From Sphingopyxis sp. MWB1 (GTDB lineage Bacteria > Pseudomonadota > Alphaproteobacteria > Sphingomonadales > Sphingomonadaceae), in NCBI RefSeq assembly GCF_000763945.1, contig NZ_JQFJ01000001.1, positions 130,346-194,345 on the forward strand: a DNA stretch of 64,000 nucleotides. Reading direction: 5' to 3'. Both the position numbers and the translations under genes were made by a program. The notes below the pieces were generated by a model. It made no database searches. It was not told where the DNA came from and saw nothing but the letters and a program-made list of their open reading frames with translations. Positions 17,229 to 25,881 of this stretch are shown piece by piece. Numbering within the stretch: position 1 is the first letter of the stretch; each line of letters starts with the position of its first letter.

Positions 17229-17371
17229 GGCGAGTTCCCCCTCGATCAATTTCGACGAGAGGCTAACCGATCATGCTTCTGTGTCAATCGCGTAGCGTTA
17301 ACCCTGGTTTCGGAACCGTTGGCAGCGCCGCGAAGCCATGCTCAACCGAGAAAGCAGCCGGCCGCGGCGCG

Positions 17372-18274
17372 TCAACCGGCCAAAAGGCGGCGTTCGCCTG
17401 CCAGATTCAGCATGGCCTTTTGCAGCTTTTCGAACGCGCGCACTTCGATCTGGCGCACACGCTCGCGGCTGACGTCGTAAACCTGGCTAAGATCCTCCAG
17501 CGTCTTAGGGTCATCGGTCAGCCGACGTTCGGTGAGGATGTGCCGTTCGCGCTCGTTAAGTGTTTCCAGCGCCTCGGTCAGCAATTCGTGCCGAACCTGG
17601 CGCTCCTGCGCTTCGGCGACGCGCTCGTCCTGCAGGGGACCGTCATCGTCGAGCAGATCCTGCCACTGGCTGTCGCCATCCTCGCCCATGGGGACGTTGA
17701 GCGACGTATCGCCGCCCATCGCCATGCGGCGATTCATGCTGATCACCTCATCTTCGGTGACGCCCAAATCCTTGGCGATTTTGGCGACATTTTCGGGGCT
17801 GAGGTCGCCATCCTCAAAGGCTTCAAGATTATTCTTCATCCGACGAAGGTTGAAGAAGAGCTTTTTCTGCGCCGCAGTGGTGCCCATTTTGACAAGGCTC
17901 CACGAACGCAGGATAAATTCCTGGATCGAGGCACGAATCCACCACATCGCATAGGTGGCGAGGCGGAAGCCGCGTTCGGGGTCGAATTTCTTGACCCCCT
18001 GCATCAGGCCGATATTGCCCTCTGAAATCAGCTCGCTGACCGGCAGGCCATAGCCGCGATAGCCCATGGCGATTTTGGCGACGAGACGCAGGTGCGAAGT
18101 GACGAGCTGCGCCGCTGCTTCACTGTCGCCATGTTCCTGAAAACGTTTGGCGAGCATATATTCCTGCTCGGGCGTGAGCAGAGGGAATTTCCGAATTTCG
18201 GCCAGATAGCGGTTCAGGCTGGCTTCGCCGCCAAGCGCGGGCACTACGGCCGGAACATTGCTTTTATTAGCCAT
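17372..18274 (-). CDS. rpoH: RNA polymerase heat-shock sigma factor (sigma-32 type)
   Basis: A 300-residue group-3 sigma factor. Region 2 is complete (AAQLVTSHLRLVAKIAMGYRGYG; 'FDPERGFRLATYAMWWIRASIQEFILRSW'), followed by the RpoH box QKKLFFNLRR, which separates heat-shock sigma factors from the housekeeping one. Region 4.2 ends with the helix-turn-helix 'TLEDLSQVYDVSRERVRQIEVRAFEKLQ'. It directs transcription of chaperone and protease genes after heat stress. It lies downstream of rluD on the same strand, 80 bases away. Confidence 0.96.
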   Translation of the reverse strand: MANKSNVPAVVPALGGEASLNRYLAEIRKFPLLTPEQEYMLAKRFQEHGDSEAAAQLVTSHLRLVAKIAMGYRGYGLPVSELISEGNIGLMQGVKKFDPERGFRLATYAMWWIRASIQEFILRSWSLVKMGTTAAQKKLFFNLRRMKNNLEAFEDGDLSPENVAKIAKDLGVTEDEVISMNRRMAMGGDTSLNVPMGEDGDSQWQDLLDDDGPLQDERVAEAQERQVRHELLTEALETLNERERHILTERRLTDDPKTLEDLSQVYDVSRERVRQIEVRAFEKLQKAMLNLAGERRLLAG

Positions 18275-18354
18275 TGGAGAGCGTCTTCCCTATAAGTTGA
18301 AGATCATTTTGCCGAGGTTGCGTCCGTCGGTCAAAATAGATTTTCATTCAAAAT

Positions 18355-19341
18355 TTAAATGCGCAGTTCATTGATCAGTTCCCGCATGTCGGCGGGCAAT
18401 TCACTGTCGAGCGCGATCTTTTTACCGTTCACTGGATGAATAAAAGCCAAATGGGCGGCGTGCAATGCCTGGCGCGCAAATCCTCGCGCTTTCAGCACGT
18501 CCGACAGCGGTTTGCGGGCGCGGCCATAGACGGGATCGCCCAGCAGCGGATGACCGATATGCGCCATATGGACGCGCACCTGATGCGTCCGCCCCGTTTC
18601 GAGCCGGCATTCGACGACGCTGGCGAAGGACAAGGGTTCGAGTGTGCGATAATGGGTGATGGCATGTTTGCCGCGTCCGGGGGCAACGACCGCCATTTTC
18701 TTGCGATTGGTGGACGAGCGGCCCAGCGCGGCGTCGACCGTGCCGCTTGCGGGCATCGGACGGCCGGTGGCGATGGCGATATAGCGGCGGTCGATGCTGT
18801 GCGCGGCAAATTGCCTGGCGAGCCCTTCATGCGCCTTGTCGTGTTTGGCGGCGACGATCAGCCCGCTTGTGTCCTTGTCGATGCGGTGGACGATGCCGGG
18901 ACGCGCCACGCCGCCAATTCCCGAAAGCTGACCCCGGCAATGATGAAGCAGGGCGTTGACCATCGTGCCGTCGAGATTGCCCGCGGCCGGATGGACCACC
19001 ATGCCCGCAGGCTTGTCGACGACGATCAGATGCTCATCCTCATAGGCGATGACGAGATCGAGATCCTGCGCGATATTATGCGCGGGCGCCGGGGCGGGGA
19101 GGCGGAGGGAGAGGGTGGCGGGCGCGGTGGCCTTGATCGCCGGGTCCCAGAGAATAGCGCCGCTGTCGTCGGTGACGCGGCCGCCCTTGATCAGATTTTT
19201 GAGCCTTTCACGCGAAAGATCGGGCAGGGCGTCGGCCAGCGCGCGGTCGAGCCGCAGTCCGGCGGCGCTGCCGTCCAGCGCGATGGTCAAAATCTGGTCG
19301 TCCCCCTGCATCGTGGGAAATGTGGGCGACGACGCGCGCAT
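18355..19341 (-). CDS. rluD: RluA-family 23S rRNA pseudouridine synthase (RluD type)
   Basis: A 328-residue enzyme with an N-terminal S4 RNA-binding domain (residues about 20-80, 'LDRALADALPDLSRERLKNLIKGGRV') and a catalytic domain with the motif HRIDKDTSGLIVAAK, where Asp is the catalytic residue. 'GRTHQVRVHMAHIGHPLLGDPVYG' is the other conserved block. RluD-type enzymes modify helix 69 of 23S rRNA. The start may be ATG 19341 or ATG 19311; neither has a strong ribosome site. It is divergent from chpT. Confidence 0.9.
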   Translation of the reverse strand: MRASSPTFPTMQGDDQILTIALDGSAAGLRLDRALADALPDLSRERLKNLIKGGRVTDDSGAILWDPAIKATAPATLSLRLPAPAPAHNIAQDLDLVIAYEDEHLIVVDKPAGMVVHPAAGNLDGTMVNALLHHCRGQLSGIGGVARPGIVHRIDKDTSGLIVAAKHDKAHEGLARQFAAHSIDRRYIAIATGRPMPASGTVDAALGRSSTNRKKMAVVAPGRGKHAITHYRTLEPLSFASVVECRLETGRTHQVRVHMAHIGHPLLGDPVYGRARKPLSDVLKARGFARQALHAAHLAFIHPVNGKKIALDSELPADMRELINELRI

Positions 19342-19437
19342 TTCAAGGGCATCGCCGCTTGCACTTCGGGGGATGCCTGCCCTAGTAGCGCTTCTGCGCC
19401 GGACCTTTTCCGATCATAGCGCTGGGGACCTTCATTC

Positions 19438-20079
19438 ATGACTGACGATCGCGTCGATTTTGCCTCCATGATGGCTTCGCGCCTCTGCCACGATTTGCTG
19501 AGCCCCGTGGGCGCCTTTGCCAATGGGTTGGAACTGCTGGCCGACGAACAGGACCCGGAGATGCGTGCCCGCTGCGTCGAATTGCTGGAACAAAGCGCAC
19601 GGACATCGGCAGCGAAGCTGAAGTTTTTTCGCCTCGCGTTCGGATCGGCCGGCGGTTTTGGCGAAGCGGTGCCGCCGACGGAGGCCAAGGCGGCGATTGA
19701 GGGGATTATGGCCGACCGGCCGATCACGCTCAACTGGATGCTCGGCGATGAGGCGCTGCCCAAGCCGGCGGTGAAGATCATCCTCAACCTCGCGCTGATC
19801 CTGGTCGATGCGCTGGTGCGGGGCGGGCGGCTCGATGTGGGGTGCGAGCGGCAGGCGGACGGGGCGATTGAAATCGCGCTTCATGCCGAGGCCGAACGCA
19901 TTTTGGTCGATGCCAATGTCGAGCGCATATTGGCGGAAGGCGAAGGGGCGGCCGACATGACGTCGCGCACCGCAACCGCCGTGCTGGTCCAGGCGGTCGC
20001 CAGGCAAAATCGCGGCACGGTGATGCTGGCGCGCGAAACCCCGACCTCCCTGCTGGTGGGAGCGGTGCTGCGCCCCTGA
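19438..20079 (+). CDS. chpT: Histidine phosphotransferase ChpT
   Basis: A 213-residue protein. The phosphorylated histidine lies in RLCHDLLSPVGAFANGLELL near residue 18, the DHp-like motif of ChpT. The C-terminal half resembles a degenerate histidine-kinase ATPase fold without nucleotide-binding boxes. In alphaproteobacteria ChpT passes phosphate from the hybrid kinase CckA to CtrA and CpdR. CckA is encoded at 34283-36718 in this window, not adjacent. The gene precedes the chemotaxis set by 358 bases; a terminator-like hairpin in between argues for separate transcription. Confidence 0.87.
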   Translation: MTDDRVDFASMMASRLCHDLLSPVGAFANGLELLADEQDPEMRARCVELLEQSARTSAAKLKFFRLAFGSAGGFGEAVPPTEAKAAIEGIMADRPITLNWMLGDEALPKPAVKIILNLALILVDALVRGGRLDVGCERQADGAIEIALHAEAERILVDANVERILAEGEGAADMTSRTATAVLVQAVARQNRGTVMLARETPTSLLVGAVLRP

Positions 20080-20110
20080 TCGCAGGAGCTTTTTGAGGAC
20101 CCGGACCGGA

Positions 20111-20140
20111 GATTGGCTTCGCCGGGCTCGCAATGACGTG
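20111..20140. repeat. Dispersed intergenic repeat, copy 1 (GCCGGGCTCGCAATGACGT type)
   Basis: The 19 bases at 20121-20139 are identical to 41871-41889, and the preceding sequence in both copies reads 'gattggcttc' or 'gattgcttcg'. Both copies lie in intergenic DNA. It looks like a small REP-type element. Confidence 0.55.
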
Positions 20141-20327
20141 CGTCGGGGATGAGTTTTTGGGCGAAAGTTGACGAAAGTGTCACGCAGCATAGGGCAAGCG
20201 TGCGGATGGGCGCCCCATTTCACGCATTATTATCAATGATTTAACTTGCATCGACTTGATTTTCACCGGGGTTTCCGCGCGGGAAAGCTGAAGGGGTAGC
20301 GCGCTGCGGCGGTCCCTTGGCGGTGGA

Positions 20328-20362
20328 TGCCGCCCCGAGGGGGGCAGTTTTCCTCCTTTTTT
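20328..20362 (+). terminator. Terminator-like hairpin after chpT
   Basis: TGCC-G-CCCC pairs with GGGGGGCA across a tiny loop (20328-20346), followed by GTTTTCCTCCTTTTTT. This is the shape of an intrinsic terminator and lies 250 bases after chpT and 76 bases before cheA. It may end chpT transcription or act as an attenuator. Confidence 0.45.
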
Positions 20363-20389
20363 GACAAGGCGGTAAAAGTCTTTTTAACC
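20361..20389 (+). promoter_or_regulatory. Candidate promoter of the che operon
   Basis: TTGACA (20361-20366) is a consensus -35 box; 17 bases later is TTAACC (20384-20389), a weak -10. It starts within the T-rich tail of the preceding hairpin and ends about 48 bases before the cheA start. Not tested. Confidence 0.4.
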
Positions 20390-20437
20390 ATTATCGGTCA
20401 GGGTGACGGCTCGATATCGAGGCGTGCCAGGACCGCA

Positions 20438-22960
20438 ATGGACGATCTGCTGAACGATTTTCTCGCTGAAACAACCGAAATCCTCGCAGAGGCTGGCGGG
20501 GCGATTGTGGCGTGGGAAGCCGATCCGGCGGATCGGACGCAGTTGGACGCGATTTTCCGCCTGTTGCACACGATCAAGGGCAGTTCGGGCTTTTTGCCAC
20601 TGCCGCGCGTCACCGCCCTGTCGCATGCTGCCGAAGATGCGCTGGATCAGGTGCGGCGCGGCGCGCGAACCGCAACCCCCGCGCTGGTGAGCGCAATATT
20701 GGGAATTGTCGACCGACTGAACAGCCTGTGCGATGCGCTCGGCGATCAGGGCAGCGAACCGGCGGGCGATGACCGCGCGGTAATCGCGGCGCTGGATACG
20801 GCCGATGCTGCCGACGCTGCGGCGGAAGCGCCGCCATCGCTGGCACAGCCGGAGGAGCCGCAGGCGATGCCCGGCGATGCGGCCCCGGTAGAAGTCGCGG
20901 GCATTCCGCTGCGCCGCGAAGATGATCTAGCGGGCGAGACGCAAAGCTGGCGCTCGATCCGCGTGCCGCTGCAATTGCTCGATTCGGTGATGACCGGGGT
21001 GACCGACATCGTGCTCGCGCGCAATGAATTTGCCCGGATGCTGCGCGAATCGGGCGTTGATCCGGCGATAATCGGGGCGTTCGATCGCTTGTCCGATTCG
21101 ATCGCGGCGATGCGCCAGTCGGTCAGCCATATGCGGATGCAGCGCATCGACAAATTATTCGCGCCCCTGCCGCGCATCGTGCGCGATCTGGCGCGCGATC
21201 TGGGAAAGAAGGTTCATTTCGAAACGACCGGCGGCGAGGTCGAGCTGGACCGCGAAATGATGGAGAATATCCGCGACCCGCTGATCCACATCATCCGCAA
21301 TGCCATCGACCATGGGGTGGAGCCGCTGGAAGACCGGGTGAAGGCGGGAAAGAATATCACCGCGACCCTGTCGGTGTCGGCGCGCCAGTCGGGCAATCAG
21401 ATTGAAATTGCGGTGCGCGACGACGGGCGCGGCCTGTCCCCCGATAAAATTGTCGCCAAGGCCGTGGGTGCGCAATTGATCAGCGCTGCAGAGGCGCGTC
21501 AGCTGAGCATGGAAGACAAGCTCGACCTGATTTTCCGCCCCGGATTTTCCACCGCATCGCGCGTTACCGAAGTGTCGGGGCGCGGGGTCGGCATGGATAT
21601 TGTCAAAGCCAATATCGAGAAGATCGGCGGCGTCGTCGAATTGCAGAATGACGAAGGATGCGGGCTGGCCCTGATCCTGCGCGTGCCGATGACGCTGACG
21701 ATCATATCGGGGCTGATGCTGCGCGCGGGCGGATATGATTTTGCGGTGCCAAGAGGCGCAGTGCGCGAAATTTTGCTGGAAAACAGCGATACGGTGCGGA
21801 TCGACCGGGTCGGCGGCGGCGAAGTCGCGACCATTCGCGGCGAACGCTATCCCTTGTTGCGGCTCGAAACGGTGCTGGGATGCGGCGATACGCCCGGTCC
21901 CGATGTCGATGCGGACGAAGAAGAGGAAGACCGGGCCATCGTCGTGGTGCGGCCAAGCCAGGGACAAAGCTATGCGTTGAGCGTGGCGGCGATCCATGAT
22001 CAGGAGGAGCTGGTGATCAAGCCTGCTGCGCCGATGATCATGGCGACGGGGCTTTATGCCGGAACCACCCTGCCGGATCATGGCCGCCCGGTGCTGTTGC
22101 TGGATGTTCAGGGATTGATCGGCGCGGCCGGGATCGACGCCAGCGAGGCGGGGCGCAACGCGCTTCGCGAAGCGGACGCGGTCGCCGATAGCGGCGAGGA
22201 TCTGGACCGGGCGCAATTGCTGTTGTTCGAAGAAGAAGGCTGCGCCCTGCGCGGCGTACGCCTGTCGGTCGTCGAGCGCGTCGAAGATATAGCCGCCGAT
22301 GCATTTTTCATGACCGGGGGCCGGGTCGCGGTTCGGATTGGCGAGGATATATTGCCCGTCCATGCCGCGAAAAAGCCCGAGGGGCCGGCGAACGTCAAAC
22401 TGCTGCGGCTTTATGACGGCCGCTCAGCGCTTTGCTATCCCATTGCCACCATCCGCGATATCGTGCGCCTTCCGCTGGATATGCAGCCCGCGCCGACGCC
22501 GGGAACCATTGCGGGGGTCACGCTGGTTTCGGGCGAGCCGGTGGAGTTGATCGATCCCCATTGGCTGATGGCGCAGCATGTGCAGCCGATCCGCGAGGGC
22601 GCCGCCGGACAGCCGCTTTGCCAGCTGCTTGACGATGATGATGGCTGGGGCGAGCATTTCCTCGCGCCGCTGCTTCGCGCCGCAGGCTATCGGGTGGAGC
22701 GCATCCGGCCCGAAACCGGGGAAAGCGCGACCGCCGCTGAACGAGCCGCCGCCGCGCCGCGGCCCGATATTCTCCTGTCGCTGACCGATGAAGGAAGCGA
22801 TGCGGCGCGCGATGCCCCCGGCCCGGATGTGCCGGTGATCCGCTTGCGCAGCAGCGCGCTGCCGGCAGGACCCGAGGATCAGAGCGTCTATCGTTATGAC
22901 CGCGCCGCCCTGTTCGAAGCGCTGGGTCGCCATGTCGGGCGAGGGCGCGGTCATGGATAA
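20438..22960 (+). CDS. cheA: Chemotaxis histidine kinase CheA with extra CheW-like and degenerate receiver domains
   Basis: An 840-residue kinase. The HPt domain carries the phosphorylated His44 in LLHTIKGSSGF. The usual CheY/CheB-binding P2 domain is not evident in the short linker (105-165). Dimerisation helices (170-250) precede the ATPase domain (N box RNAIDHGVEP near 287, DDGRGL near 328, GRGVGMDIVK near 381). CheW-like domain 1 spans about 415-565. A second CheW-like region (590-715) and a receiver-like region (726-833) follow. In the latter the acidic pocket is kept (DDDD 732-735), but Ser replaces the phosphoacceptor Asp in RPDILLS, so it is probably not phosphorylated. It overlaps cheW by 8 bases. 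Confidence 0.92.
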   Translation: MDDLLNDFLAETTEILAEAGGAIVAWEADPADRTQLDAIFRLLHTIKGSSGFLPLPRVTALSHAAEDALDQVRRGARTATPALVSAILGIVDRLNSLCDALGDQGSEPAGDDRAVIAALDTADAADAAAEAPPSLAQPEEPQAMPGDAAPVEVAGIPLRREDDLAGETQSWRSIRVPLQLLDSVMTGVTDIVLARNEFARMLRESGVDPAIIGAFDRLSDSIAAMRQSVSHMRMQRIDKLFAPLPRIVRDLARDLGKKVHFETTGGEVELDREMMENIRDPLIHIIRNAIDHGVEPLEDRVKAGKNITATLSVSARQSGNQIEIAVRDDGRGLSPDKIVAKAVGAQLISAAEARQLSMEDKLDLIFRPGFSTASRVTEVSGRGVGMDIVKANIEKIGGVVELQNDEGCGLALILRVPMTLTIISGLMLRAGGYDFAVPRGAVREILLENSDTVRIDRVGGGEVATIRGERYPLLRLETVLGCGDTPGPDVDADEEEEDRAIVVVRPSQGQSYALSVAAIHDQEELVIKPAAPMIMATGLYAGTTLPDHGRPVLLLDVQGLIGAAGIDASEAGRNALREADAVADSGEDLDRAQLLLFEEEGCALRGVRLSVVERVEDIAADAFFMTGGRVAVRIGEDILPVHAAKKPEGPANVKLLRLYDGRSALCYPIATIRDIVRLPLDMQPAPTPGTIAGVTLVSGEPVELIDPHWLMAQHVQPIREGAAGQPLCQLLDDDDGWGEHFLAPLLRAAGYRVERIRPETGESATAAERAAAAPRPDILLSLTDEGSDAARDAPGPDVPVIRLRSSALPAGPEDQSVYRYDRAALFEALGRHVGRGRGHG

Positions 22961-23390
22961 GCTGTATCTGATCGCGCGGATCGCCGATACGCGCGTTGCG
23001 CTGCGCTCGCGGGCCATTCATTCGGTCGTGTCGGTTGGCACCCCGGTGCCGGTTCCCGGCGCCCCGCCGCATGTCGCCGGGCTGTTCGCCCTGCGGAGCC
23101 GGGTCTTTACGCTGATTGACCCGCATGTCGTGGTCGGGCTGCCGCCAATCAATATATCACCGGGCCAGCGGGTCGTTTTGGTGGAGGTGGCGGGTCATGG
23201 CTATGCCTTGCTGGCCGATGCCGTCGAAGACGTCTGTTTCATCGACGCCGAAGAAACGCGAATCGCCAGCCGATTGTCGGACGGCTGGGCCCAGGTGGCC
23301 GATGCCATGATCGAACATGATGGCGCGTCGCTGCTGGTGGTCGATCCATCGGGCTTTGTCGCACTGCCGGCCATGCGAGTCGCAGGATAG
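22953..23390 (+). CDS. cheW: Chemotaxis coupling protein CheW
   Basis: A 145-residue CheW-domain protein with the typical double-barrel pattern ('RSRAIHSVVSVGTPVPVPGAPPHVAGLFALRSRVFTLIDPHVVVGL'). It links chemoreceptors to CheA. The start ATG 22953 lies inside the 3' end of cheA (ATGGATAA overlap), which implies translational coupling. No chemoreceptor gene is present in the window, so the receptors must be encoded elsewhere. Confidence 0.9.
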   Translation: MDKLYLIARIADTRVALRSRAIHSVVSVGTPVPVPGAPPHVAGLFALRSRVFTLIDPHVVVGLPPINISPGQRVVLVEVAGHGYALLADAVEDVCFIDAEETRIASRLSDGWAQVADAMIEHDGASLLVVDPSGFVALPAMRVAG

Positions 23391-23456
23391 TTTCATTAAC
23401 GGGGTGAACACTCATTTGCTTTAGTGGCAGGTGATCCAGGGGGTCGGAGTAAAGAA

Positions 23457-23831
23457 ATGTCGAAAAGCTGCTTGGTCGTCGATGACAGCAAGGTCATTCG
23501 CAAGGTCGCGCGTCACATATTGGAAAGCATGTCCTTTGCCGTGGAGGAAGCGGCCGACGGACAGGAGGCCCTGAGCTTTTGTCAGGCGCACAGGCCCGAT
23601 GTCATCCTGCTCGACTGGAATATGCCCGTCATGAGCGGAATGGAATTTCTGGGCGCTTTCAATGACTTGGACTATGGACGAGACGAACGCCCGCGAGTCG
23701 TTTTCTGCACCACCGAAAACAGCATGGACCATATTCGTGCGGCAATCGAAGCCGGGGCGGACGAATATGTGATGAAGCCGTTCGATCGCGAAACGCTCGA
23801 AGGAAAGTTGCAACTCGTCGGCGTCGCCTGA
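23457..23831 (+). CDS. cheY: Single-domain response regulator CheY
   Basis: A 124-residue receiver domain. The acidic pocket is DD (VVDDSK), the phosphorylated Asp is in ILLDWNMPVMSG, the conserved Thr is in VVFCTTEN and Lys is in YVMKPFD. It receives phosphate from CheA and controls the flagellar motor. I chose ATG 23457, which follows GGAGTAAAGAA and gives the normal CheY length; a GTG at 23424 would add 11 unlikely residues. It lies 66 bases after cheW and 8 before cheB. Confidence 0.92.
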   Translation: MSKSCLVVDDSKVIRKVARHILESMSFAVEEAADGQEALSFCQAHRPDVILLDWNMPVMSGMEFLGAFNDLDYGRDERPRVVFCTTENSMDHIRAAIEAGADEYVMKPFDRETLEGKLQLVGVA

Positions 23832-23839
23832 GGCCCGCC

Positions 23840-24958
23840 ATGTCCGTTGTCCAATCAAGAATTCCTGAATCAAGCCCGGCGCCTTCCCCCGGCAGCGGGC
23901 GTGCGGTGCGCGTCATGCTGGTCGACGACAGTCTGGTCGTCCGCAGCATTTTGGAAAGGATCGTCCAGCAAAGACCCGAACTGGAAGTATGCGCCTCGGT
24001 CCCCTCTGCCCAGGAGGCGCTGGCCTATCTCGACCGCGAGCCGGTCGATGTCATCATCCTCGATATTGAAATGCCCGGAATGACGGGCATGGATGCGCTG
24101 CCCCATATCGTCGATCGGGCGGCCAATGCGCGCGTGCTGATCCTTTCATCCAATTGCGTGGAAGGTGGACCGGCGGCGATTGAGGCGCTTTCGCTTGGCG
24201 CGAGCGATACGCTGGCCAAGCCGGGGCGCGGCAGCTTTGCCGGGCGTTTTGCCGAAACGCTGACCGAGCGCATCCTGTCGCTGGGGCAACGCCCGCAACC
24301 CCTGCCGCTGCGCTCGCGCCCCGCTGCGGGGAAGGCCGCCACCCCGGTCGCAATGGCCGCTGCCGAACATCAGCGGCTCGATTGCATCGCCATCGCCGCT
24401 TCGACCGGAGGCATCCCGGCCTTTGCGACATTTCTGGCCAATCTCGACCCCCGCACCACTGCCCCGATCCTGTTGACGCAGCATCTGCCCGCGGCCTTCA
24501 TGGAATATTATGCGCGTCAGATCGCGACGCTGACGACGCGCAAAGTCTGTGTGGCGGAATCCGGAATGGCGGTGGAGCCCAATCATATCTACCTGGCGCC
24601 GGGCGATGCCCATCTGATGGTGGTGGTCAATGGCCGCCGCCGCGAAATTGCGCTCGACCGGCGGCCGGTCGATAATGGCTGCTGCCCCTCCGCCGACCCG
24701 ATGCTGGCGTCGGTCGCCGAAGCCTACGGCAGCGGAGGCGTCGCGCTGATCCTGTCGGGCATGGGCCGCGACGGCGCGCGCGGCGCGGCGCGGGTCAAGC
24801 AGGTGGGGGGCGCGGTGTTCGCGCAGGCGCCCGAAACCTGTGTCATCTGGGGAATGCCGGGCGCCGTCGCCAAGGAAGGCATTGCGAACGCGACGCTGAA
24901 CCCCGATGCCATCGCCTTGTTGCTGCGAAGTTTCCAGAGCAGGCGGCCCCGCCCGTGA
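23840..24958 (+). CDS. cheB: Chemotaxis protein-glutamate methylesterase CheB
   Basis: A 372-residue protein with an N-terminal receiver domain (DD in MLVDDS, Asp in IILDIEMPGMTG, Lys in LAKPG) and a C-terminal methylesterase domain with the triad Ser in AASTGG, His in LTQHLPAAF and Asp in GMGRDGARG. It removes methyl groups from chemoreceptors and is activated by CheA. Its stop overlaps the cheR start by one base (TGATG). Confidence 0.95.
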   Translation: MSVVQSRIPESSPAPSPGSGRAVRVMLVDDSLVVRSILERIVQQRPELEVCASVPSAQEALAYLDREPVDVIILDIEMPGMTGMDALPHIVDRAANARVLILSSNCVEGGPAAIEALSLGASDTLAKPGRGSFAGRFAETLTERILSLGQRPQPLPLRSRPAAGKAATPVAMAAAEHQRLDCIAIAASTGGIPAFATFLANLDPRTTAPILLTQHLPAAFMEYYARQIATLTTRKVCVAESGMAVEPNHIYLAPGDAHLMVVVNGRRREIALDRRPVDNGCCPSADPMLASVAEAYGSGGVALILSGMGRDGARGAARVKQVGGAVFAQAPETCVIWGMPGAVAKEGIANATLNPDAIALLLRSFQSRRPRP

Positions 24959-25812
24959 TGGGAGGACATGGCAGCGGCTCGGCCTATCGCATTTTGATGA
25001 AAGTGCTTGAATCCTGCACCGGGCAGACGCTGGCGCCGGGGCGGCTGTGGCGGATCGAAATGTCGCTGGGGCCGATCATGCAGCGGCACGGAATCGCCGA
25101 TCTCGATACGCTGGTGGCCGAACTGGTGCGCGCCGAAAACCGGCGATTGCTCGATGCGACGATCGGCGCAATGCTGAATAATGAAACCTTCTTTTATCGC
25201 GAGCGCAGCCTGTTCGACGATATTGGCGGGCCAGCGCTCGACCATTTGCGCGCGGTGAAGGAATCGCAACGCCGCCTGACCATCTGGCATTGTGGTGTAT
25301 CGACCGGGCAGGAAGCCTATTCCATGGCGATGCTGCTGGCGGAGCAGGGGGAAAAATGGGCGGGATGGCAGGTCGACATCGTCGGCACCGACGTCAGCTC
25401 GCAGGCCATCGCGCGCGCGCGGGTCGGGCTGTACAGCCAATTTGAAATCCAGCGCGGCCTGCCGATCAAGCAGATGGTGCGCTGGTTCGACCAGACCGAG
25501 GGCGGATGGCTGGCCAAGGCGGACTTGCGCCGCCGCGTCCATTTTTCGGTGCAGAATATGCTGACCGACCGGCCGCCCCTGTCGGAGCCGGCCGATTTGA
25601 TTTTCTGCCGCAATCTGCTGCTATATTTTGCGCCGCCGATGCGCCGGGAGGCGTTTCGGAAATTGCGGGCGTTGGCGCCGCCGCACAGCCTGCTGGTGCT
25701 GGGTGCTGGCGAAACGGTGATCGGGCAGACCGAGGATTTCGTCGCGAGCACACGCTTCCGGGGCTTTTACGAGCCTGCGTCCACTGACGCTCGATGTTCG
25801 GCGGCGGCCTGA
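24958..25812 (+). CDS. cheR: Chemotaxis protein methyltransferase CheR
   Basis: A 284-residue S-adenosylmethionine-dependent enzyme that methylates receptor glutamates. It shows the N-terminal helical domain and the catalytic block 'NNETFFYRERSLFDDI', 'IWHCGVSTGQEAYSMAMLLAE' (SAM motif; Cys replaces the usual small residue before G) and 'ADLIFCRNLLLYF'. ATG 24958 overlaps the cheB stop; GTG 24955 is an alternative. It ends the che set. Confidence 0.93.
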   Translation: MGGHGSGSAYRILMKVLESCTGQTLAPGRLWRIEMSLGPIMQRHGIADLDTLVAELVRAENRRLLDATIGAMLNNETFFYRERSLFDDIGGPALDHLRAVKESQRRLTIWHCGVSTGQEAYSMAMLLAEQGEKWAGWQVDIVGTDVSSQAIARARVGLYSQFEIQRGLPIKQMVRWFDQTEGGWLAKADLRRRVHFSVQNMLTDRPPLSEPADLIFCRNLLLYFAPPMRREAFRKLRALAPPHSLLVLGAGETVIGQTEDFVASTRFRGFYEPASTDARCSAAA

Positions 25813-25881
25813 GCTTGCTTTTTCGCAGGGGCTGGCCCAAGCGTGACCGGGTCGGAACGTTTGGAGACGGGCGATAACGGA

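Larger units (their letters stand above)
20080..20437. other. Intergenic region between chpT and cheA
   Basis: About 360 bases without a gene. It contains a dispersed-repeat remnant (20111-20140), a GC-rich hairpin with a T-rich tail (20328-20362), and then a sequence resembling a sigma-70 promoter (20361-20389) before cheA. Confidence 0.5.
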
